This document shows, piece by piece, positions 26,871-32,600 of a stretch of DNA of 32,600 nt. Within the stretch, counting starts at the first letter, position 1, and every line of letters starts with the position of its first letter. The position numbers and the translations under genes are program-made. Source of the stretch: Bacillota bacterium (GTDB taxonomy: Bacteria; Bacillota; Clostridia; Christensenellales; UBA1242); the NCBI GenBank assembly GCA_009780625.1, contig WQZR01000003.1, forward strand, positions 1 through 32,600, read 5' to 3'. Below the pieces are notes generated by a model. The model saw only the letters and a program-made list of their open reading frames with translations, did no database searches and had not been told where the DNA came from.

Positions 26871-26901
26871 AAAAAGACGCGGTTGCGTCTTTTTGTTTTT
26901 T
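26871..26901. terminator. Bidirectional intrinsic terminator
   Basis: AAAAAGACGC GGTT GCGTCTTTTTG between convergent genes. Confidence 0.85.
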
Positions 26902-28973
26902 TAGAAGTCGTCGTCAAAGATGGACCTTGTGTTTGGAGCGCCGCCTCCACCAGAATTACCCGAACGCATTTTGATATAGCCTTGCATTCCGTATCTAACT
27001 TTGTCTACGTCTAGATATTTTGCTGGTCTGAATTCTGTTGCTAGAGCGTTTCCAATTTCATACACAGATTTAGCAAATGCTGTGAAGGTTAGTTTTGTGA
27101 AGAATGGAGGAGTTTTGTCCATAAGAATAACTGCGCTTTGCTTTTCAAGCTGACGAAGTTGTTCTGGGAAGATAAGTGGACGAGATTGATAGTTTTCACT
27201 TTCTGTTCTGCTTCGTTGGAAACCACCTTTTCCGTCTGGGTTTCTTGAAACAGAGTCGTTTTCAACCCTTGCAACCGTTGTTCCGCACTTATCAGAGAAC
27301 TCTTTAACTGTTTTGTCGTCTCCAGAACCGATAAACACGTGAATGTTGCAGTTGGTTTTAATAATTTCCGCTGGGTTTTGCTCATATTTTGCAGCCAACT
27401 GCATATATGACTGAAGAACTAAGTGGAAAATGATACGTCTAGAACGTGCAACCGTGATGTATGTGTCCATACCTTCAATTTTAGGTAAGTTTGCAAACTC
27501 GTCCAAAATGAAGTGACAGTCTTGTTTAAGTGCCTGGTTGTGGTTTTTGTTTGCAAGTTCAACAAGCTCTTTATATAACTGCGAAATCGCCATAGAAGCA
27601 ATTCTGTGCATTGTGATTTTTTCGTCTGGAAGCATCAAGAATAGGGCAGTGTATTTGTCGTCGAATGTTCTAAAGTCGATTTCGTCTCCAGATGTTACGT
27701 ATGCAATACCAGGGTCAGCCATGAAGGAAATGTTTGTTCCCATAACCGAGATATATGACGCTCTTGTTGCATCTGGTGCGTTTAGAACTGTGCTTGCAAG
27801 TTCTGTCACTTTAAATTGTTCGCTTCTGCCTTCAAGATATTTTTTTGTTGTTGCAAATGGGTCGTCGCCTGGGTCTTTGTGGTTGACGATTGTATAGAAG
27901 TTAAACAGGTTGAATTTTTCTTTTGTCATGCCTAGTTCTGGATATTTTAAATCTTCAACCATGGCAAACATAACTGCCTTACAAAAGTCTCTAGCCCCGG
28001 TGTTCCACATCTTTTCTTTGTCACTTCCGTCTGGAATAATGACCAAACAAATGTCGTTAACGTCTGTTGCAATATCTGCTGTCAGAGCTTGTTGCACACC
28101 GCGTTTTGCGTCTTGAACTTGCTCCCATGATGGATATGCACCTCTATCGAGTTCATACCACGTTCCAGAGAACTGAGATTCTGGGGCAAATTTAAGTTTG
28201 AAATCTCTTGGGTGTCCGGCTGTGTGTTTTTTGATTTCGTCGTCGATTTTTAAGAAACGCATATAGTTTCTATAAACCCTTGCAAGTGGGTTCCAACGGT
28301 CGCTCTTAAATGGTTCACGCAGGTTGAAAGCAACGCAACGATAGCCGCGTCTTCTTAGTTTTTCAGAGTGAGAGTCATAAAGTTCACCCTTAACGTCTCC
28401 AACAACCATAGATGGTTTTTTTGGAAGTTCAGCAAGAACTTGAATGGTAGGGGAGATATACGCCTGTGTTTTACCCGAACCAGTGTTTCCGATAATCATT
28501 GTGTGAATAGGAGCACCAAGACAAACGTTGATGTCTCTTCCGTTTGCTTGAAGTTCTGCTTTAACAAGAATTCCGCTGCCTTTATATGGCTCGCCTTGCC
28601 AGTCTCTTTTTGAGCCTAAATCTAGTTGACCAAGCTTTGAATATGAGGTGTATGCAAACATTCTTCTAAGGTCGGCGTCTTCTAGCAATTTACCTTCGAA
28701 GAATTGTTTTTCTTCGTCGCTTCTTTCGCCATATTTTGTTTTCTTTCTATATTCGTATCCTGCCCCAGATTGCGTCATCATCTTATAGCCTAAGCCGCCA
28801 GAAAAGCCAATAAACGCTCCAAGCCCAGCTGACAGAAGAAAATCGATGTCTCCAAGTTCTGGAATAATCGTTGGAAGCACGACTGCAGTCAAAATTCCAA
28901 GGACTAAACCAATCCCTGTCATTAGGAAGACGTCGCTCCAAAAGCGTCTTTTTTTATCTTGCTTTCTCGCCAT
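26901..28973 (-). CDS. VirD4/TraG-type type IV coupling protein
   Basis: N-terminal TMs, Walker A 'MIIGNTGSGKTQAY', Walker B region 'HFILDEFANLPKI', 'VARSRRIIFHLVLQS'. GAGGG upstream of ATG. Confidence 0.92.
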   Translation of the reverse strand: MARKQDKKRRFWSDVFLMTGIGLVLGILTAVVLPTIIPELGDIDFLLSAGLGAFIGFSGGLGYKMMTQSGAGYEYRKKTKYGERSDEEKQFFEGKLLEDADLRRMFAYTSYSKLGQLDLGSKRDWQGEPYKGSGILVKAELQANGRDINVCLGAPIHTMIIGNTGSGKTQAYISPTIQVLAELPKKPSMVVGDVKGELYDSHSEKLRRRGYRCVAFNLREPFKSDRWNPLARVYRNYMRFLKIDDEIKKHTAGHPRDFKLKFAPESQFSGTWYELDRGAYPSWEQVQDAKRGVQQALTADIATDVNDICLVIIPDGSDKEKMWNTGARDFCKAVMFAMVEDLKYPELGMTKEKFNLFNFYTIVNHKDPGDDPFATTKKYLEGRSEQFKVTELASTVLNAPDATRASYISVMGTNISFMADPGIAYVTSGDEIDFRTFDDKYTALFLMLPDEKITMHRIASMAISQLYKELVELANKNHNQALKQDCHFILDEFANLPKIEGMDTYITVARSRRIIFHLVLQSYMQLAAKYEQNPAEIIKTNCNIHVFIGSGDDKTVKEFSDKCGTTVARVENDSVSRNPDGKGGFQRSRTESENYQSRPLIFPEQLRQLEKQSAVILMDKTPPFFTKLTFTAFAKSVYEIGNALATEFRPAKYLDVDKVRYGMQGYIKMRSGNSGGGGAPNTRSIFDDDF

Positions 28974-29040
28974 AGAAAAACCCTCACTTAAGTATGTTAT
29001 ATTTATTACCCTTATTATTACATTTTAGAAGGTAGAGACA

Positions 29041-29072
29041 AAATAAAAAACGCCCGTAGGCGTCTTTATTTT
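29041..29072 (-). terminator. Intrinsic terminator of pilin 1
   Basis: Minus strand AAAGACGCC TACG GGCGTTTTTTATTTT. Confidence 0.75.
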
Positions 29073-29084
29073 GTGACTGATAGT

Positions 29085-29465
29085 TTATGGCAAGAAGAAG
29101 TTGATTATGAATCCAACGCCTGTGTCGCCTTTTGAAATCTCTTCGATTGGTTTGTCAGGAAGTCTGAAACCAATGTTTAGAATCAGAGACAATACAACGA
29201 TTGCACCAATACCAACTAGAGCCCAAATTAGACGCTTTTTAGCTTCATCACGTTTCTCAGCATCTTCTGCTCTTGCAAGGTTTACACCAAGAATAACGCA
29301 GTATACCGTTCCACCAAGTCCAACTGCAATCATCAGAACAAGTGTAACCATTGACGTAACGTTACTTAGTTCCTTAACCCACTCGTCAGGTGACCCTGGA
29401 CCAGCTGCCGCTATTTGTCCAATTCCAAGTGCCCATGCGTTTAATGTTGCTAACATATTTTGCAT
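29085..29465 (-). CDS. TrbC/VirB2-like pilin (paralog 1)
   Basis: Small two-TM protein with 'VTLVLMIAVGLGGTVYCVILGVNLARAEDAEKRDEAKKRLIWALVGIGAIVVLSLILNIGF'. AAAGGAG precedes ATG at 29465. Confidence 0.78.
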   Translation of the reverse strand: MQNMLATLNAWALGIGQIAAAGPGSPDEWVKELSNVTSMVTLVLMIAVGLGGTVYCVILGVNLARAEDAEKRDEAKKRLIWALVGIGAIVVLSLILNIGFRLPDKPIEEISKGDTGVGFIINFFLP

Positions 29466-29656
29466 AATTTTTCTCTCCTTTAAATTCGAGCACTGGAACA
29501 GCACTCTTTGTTTATGGTTATAATTTAACATTTCAATTTCATAAACGCAAACAAATTTCGCTATTTTACGCAGTATTTTTTAAATGCCAGATAAGCAAAT
29601 TCTGGGAAAACTGAGGTTTTTTGCGGGTTTTTATATACCTTATATATATAAGAGCC

Positions 29657-29685
29657 GCGGGACGCCCGAGGGCGGCGTCCCCTAC
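29657..29685 (-). repeat. Palindromic repeat copy 2, between divergent pilin genes
   Basis: Reverse complement GTAGGGGACGCCGCCCTCGGGCGTCCCGC; 8-bp stem GGGACGCC/GGCGTCCC. Confidence 0.75.
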
Positions 29686-29733
29686 GATATAACATCGTGA
29701 ATAAAATTTCTTTGTCGGCAAAAACTACAACAT

Positions 29734-30129
29734 ATGAAAATGTTTCTAGCTAAGTTTAATATGTTTCAGTTGGCTGCTGCGGGTGGTGTTGGCGACGCGG
29801 GTGTGAACCCTTTTGAAAACATGGAGTGGCTCCTCACGTTGACTCAAGTTGTAAATTCGATTACGCTTATTCTGATGATTGCGGTTGGAATGGGTGGGAC
29901 GGTGTATGCGGTTATTCTTGGTGTGAACCTTGCGAGGGCAGAAGATGCGGAAAGAAGGGAAGAGGCAAAGAAGCGTCTCATTTGGGCGCTTGTGGGAATT
30001 GGTGCAATTTTTGTTTTGATTGTTCTAATTAACATTGCCTTTGGAAATCCAGACGTTGATGCAATGGGGAACATTGTTCCCGGTTCCGCAGGCTTCTTAA
30101 TCAATTGGATTATAGGGAATAATCAGTAA
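29734..30129 (+). CDS. TrbC/VirB2-like pilin (paralog 2)
   Basis: 'ITLILMIAVGMGGTVYAVILGVNLARAEDAERREEAKKRLIWALVGIGAIFVLIVLINIAF', near-identical core to the 29085 gene. Start 29734 or 29740. Confidence 0.78.
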   Translation: MKMFLAKFNMFQLAAAGGVGDAGVNPFENMEWLLTLTQVVNSITLILMIAVGMGGTVYAVILGVNLARAEDAERREEAKKRLIWALVGIGAIFVLIVLINIAFGNPDVDAMGNIVPGSAGFLINWIIGNNQ

Positions 30130-30130
30130 G

Positions 30131-30165
30131 TTAACACCAACGCGGAATTTGTAGTATAATGGGGA
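30131..30165 (+). promoter_or_regulatory. Full promoter, predicted leaderless (CDF gene)
   Basis: TTAACA 30131-30136, 18-bp spacer, TATAAT 30155-30160, 5 nt, ATG 30166. Confidence 0.7.
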
Positions 30166-31083
30166 ATGAGCAAAAGTTGGTTTTCCAAGGGTGATGAGAA
30201 CGCCCGTATTGTTATAAGGATTTCTTTAATCACAATTGTGATTAATCTTTTGCTGGTTATTTCTAAATCGATTTTAGGCGCAATGTTTGGAAACCTTTCA
30301 GTTTTGTCTGATGCCATTCACTCTGGCTCGGACTTGTTTACGTCTTTTTTGATTATTGCTGCTGTGTTTCTTTCCAGCCCAAAACGAGACAATCAATATA
30401 ACTATGGTCGCGAAAAAGTGGAGCCGCTGGTGGTTCTGTTTCTTGCACTCATCATTGGAGGGGTTGGAATATTTTTAGGTTGGGAAGGAATTCAGGGGCT
30501 CATATCGCCAGAACCTGCAGAACTAAACTTCTATCTTATAGCCGTGACTGTGCTTTCGATTTTAGTCAAGGAAGGAATGTTTTGGTATGAAATGCACTAT
30601 GCTAAAAAAATAAATTCTGCCATGTTGAAGGCAGACGCTTGGCACAGCAGGTCGGACAGTTTGGCATCAGTTGCAGTTTTGATTGGTTTGATTTGTAGCA
30701 CCTTTATGGAGACAGACATCATTGAAAGCATTGCCGTTTTGGTTGTTGCTCTCTTTATTTTGAAGGTTGCGTTCGACATTGCAAAACCATCAATTGGACA
30801 ATTGCTCGATAAGTCTGCGGGTGAAGAGGCAGGCAAAGAGATTAGGAAAATTGTTTTGGAAATCGAAGGCGTTAAGGGAATCGACGTTTTAAACACACGA
30901 CTTTTTGGAAACAAGATTTATGTTGATATTGAAGTTTCAGCGGACGGTGCACTGACTTTGGAGGAGTCTCATAAGATTGCTCATGAAGTTCACGACACGC
31001 TTGAAGCGCACGAAGAGCTGCGAATTAAGCATGCCCAAGTTCATGTCAACCCAATTAAAGAAGAGCCAATTTGCAAGAACTAG
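30166..31083 (+). CDS. Cation diffusion facilitator family transporter
   Basis: 'SVLSDAIHSGSDLFTSFLII', 'NYGREKVEPLVVLFLALI', 'KADAWHSRSDSLASVAVLIGL', C-terminal cytoplasmic domain. Confidence 0.93.
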   Translation: MSKSWFSKGDENARIVIRISLITIVINLLLVISKSILGAMFGNLSVLSDAIHSGSDLFTSFLIIAAVFLSSPKRDNQYNYGREKVEPLVVLFLALIIGGVGIFLGWEGIQGLISPEPAELNFYLIAVTVLSILVKEGMFWYEMHYAKKINSAMLKADAWHSRSDSLASVAVLIGLICSTFMETDIIESIAVLVVALFILKVAFDIAKPSIGQLLDKSAGEEAGKEIRKIVLEIEGVKGIDVLNTRLFGNKIYVDIEVSADGALTLEESHKIAHEVHDTLEAHEELRIKHAQVHVNPIKEEPICKN

Positions 31084-31168
31084 GTTAAATCGTTTGGAAA
31101 TATTTTCCTGTTTTGTTAAAATCGGAATTACTATATTTCGACAAATTTTGACAAGGGAAGAGTGAGTG

Positions 31169-31657
31169 ATGAAGAGTTTTGGGTTGAGAAAATTTGGTGG
31201 AATTTTTTTGTTGTTTGTGGTTGTGGTGTTTTTGCTGACAGCTGGAGCGGGTTTTGATTTTGATGTTGAGATGCTTGGTGGCGGAATGCTCTTGGCGAGT
31301 TCTCAATTTGGGAGACCTCCTGAAAACATGCCAGAAATCGTTGAACCACCTATAGACAACGAAAGCAAAAATTCTGAAAGCAAAAATTCGGAGAACGAAA
31401 ACAAGGAAGAGAAGTCGAAAGAGAAATCGAAGGATGATGTGGATGTCCCGTCGTTTTCAACACCTCCGGAAACAGTTATTGAAGTAGGTGATGGGAGCAT
31501 CTCCTCTACAACTTTGGATGGAGACGACAATCAGAGCAAAGGCTGGTTTATGGAAAAAATTGGTTGGACAGGAATTTCAATTGGCTCGGTTTTTGTGTTG
31601 GTTGTTGGGTTCTCTGTTTTTATGACTCATAAATCAATGCGAAGAAAGACAAAATAG
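31169..31657 (+). CDS. Uncharacterised membrane protein with charged low-complexity linker
   Basis: N-terminal signal/TM, 'ESKNSESKNSENENKEEKSKEKSK' linker, C-terminal TM. Lies directly upstream of the VirB6-like gene. Confidence 0.65.
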   Translation: MKSFGLRKFGGIFLLFVVVVFLLTAGAGFDFDVEMLGGGMLLASSQFGRPPENMPEIVEPPIDNESKNSESKNSENENKEEKSKEKSKDDVDVPSFSTPPETVIEVGDGSISSTTLDGDDNQSKGWFMEKIGWTGISIGSVFVLVVGFSVFMTHKSMRRKTK

Positions 31658-31681
31658 ACAATATATAGGTATTTTGAAATC

Positions 31682-31712
31682 TGACGCAAGCGAAAAATGG
31701 CTTGCGTTTTTT
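31682..31712 (+). terminator. Intrinsic terminator
   Basis: GACGCAAGC GAAAAAT GGCTTGCGTTTTTT. Confidence 0.8.
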
Positions 31713-31817
31713 GGGGGTTTTAATTTTGAAATCTCTAATAATTTTGTTACAAATAGAACAAGATAGAACGAGCAAGTGTGCCGTTTTAAATGCCAAAAAA
31801 AGAGGAGGGTTACGTAG

Positions 31818-32600
31818 ATGCTCGCATTTGCTGGAAATATATCAAATTCCTTGGGCAGTGTCATGGGTTCATTTAGCGGACTTATTGATTCACTTTCTTT
31901 CATAGGAAGAATTCTTAGCTGGGCGTTAGGAAAAGTTATGGAAGTTGTTTTCAACTTCATTATGGCGATTGTCGACCTGATTATCATGGTTGTTATCATG
32001 ATATATGTGTATCCGGCAGTTGTACCTGCGCTTTATAGTATCTTCATGCTTTGCTATGTGTTATTCATTATGCCATTCTTCCTTATTATAGACTTCTTGG
32101 AAATGTTCTTCAGAAGATTGGCGGGACTTCATGGAGCAATTGAGCTAGGCAGTGGATATGCTGGAGTTGGGGTTGAATCTACAACAAGAACAAACCCAGA
32201 AGCCGGCGTTGACTTAGTGCTATTATTTATTCAATCACCAATGGTATGGAACGTGTTCCTATCACTTGGTCTAGTTGCAGTTGCGCTTCTTGGAATTTCA
32301 ACACTTATTGCAATTTTAAAATCAGAATGGAACTTTGAAAAAGAAGGAAACGCAAAAGGTCCAATCTTCGGAAAAGCAATCAAAGCTTTGCTGTTGTTCT
32401 TTGCGGTTCCAGCTTCGGCATTCTTCGGGGTTATGTTTGCAAACATGATTCTTAGAGTTATTGACCAAGCAACAAGACAAGACGGCAATGTTTCTATAAG
32501 TGGTATGTTGTTCTATACAGCAGCACAGCGTGGAAACAGACTTATGACCAATGAAAACTTTGCCTTTATATGGCATCACTCTCGACTTGCAAGTTTAGGC
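31818..32600 (+). CDS. Polytopic VirB6/TrbL-like T4SS membrane protein (cut by window end)
   Basis: ATG 31818 after AGGAGG; 261 open codons to the window edge: MLAFAGNISNSLGSVMGSFSGLIDSLSFIGRILSWALGKVMEVVFNFIMAIVDLIIMVVIMIYVYPAVVPALYS... Absent from the supplied track because it has no stop. Confidence 0.7.
   Translation, partial: MLAFAGNISNSLGSVMGSFSGLIDSLSFIGRILSWALGKVMEVVFNFIMAIVDLIIMVVIMIYVYPAVVPALYSIFMLCYVLFIMPFFLIIDFLEMFFRRLAGLHGAIELGSGYAGVGVESTTRTNPEAGVDLVLLFIQSPMVWNVFLSLGLVAVALLGISTLIAILKSEWNFEKEGNAKGPIFGKAIKALLLFFAVPASAFFGVMFANMILRVIDQATRQDGNVSISGMLFYTAAQRGNRLMTNENFAFIWHHSRLASLG

Noticed and set aside
29085-30129. Inverted pilin genes as a transposon with terminal repeats
   Set aside because: Similarity is confined to the protein core and is largely synonymous at DNA level; no transposase or repeat ends.
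1-32600. CRISPR arrays, rRNA, tRNA genes
   Set aside because: No regularly spaced direct repeats, no cloverleaf or rRNA-like segments noticed by eye; a tRNAscan/Infernal run would be needed to be certain.

Overview
The window is a low-GC, Clostridia-like bacterial chromosome segment, probably from an endospore-forming lineage (yabP, yabQ, spoIIR, YpeB-like, SPOCS/LysM and Veg homologs). Gene order: 3' end of a likely cysS; divIC/yabQ divergent from yabP; a CYTH protein; a repeat lipoprotein; a YycJ-type MBL hydrolase; a tmk-like/holB/ricT group; greA; a small unknown protein, tatD and ksgA; two uncharacterised genes; veg; a SPOCS-LysM protein; spoIIR; a YpeB-like protein; a Rho-like protein; a ~3,237-aa surface protein; a SpoT-type HD protein; and the edge of a type IV secretion locus (VirD4/TraG, two divergent TrbC/VirB2-like pilins, a membrane protein, a VirB6/TrbL-like protein cut by the window end) with a CDF transporter inside it. 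Main observations: (1) about 13 genes have a -10 box ending only 5-8 nt before the start codon, which predicts widespread leaderless transcription, including a 41-bp divergent yabQ/yabP region; (2) a Rho homolog and a Tmk homolog in its syntenic position both appear to have lost the P-loop; (3) a RicT with an inserted CX3CX4CX3C cluster, a spacing also found in the giant surface protein; (4) a short palindromic repeat family with compensatory stem changes, one copy in frame inside a CDS; (5) a lysine-poor giant surface protein. All homology calls are from reading translations by eye; no searches were run.
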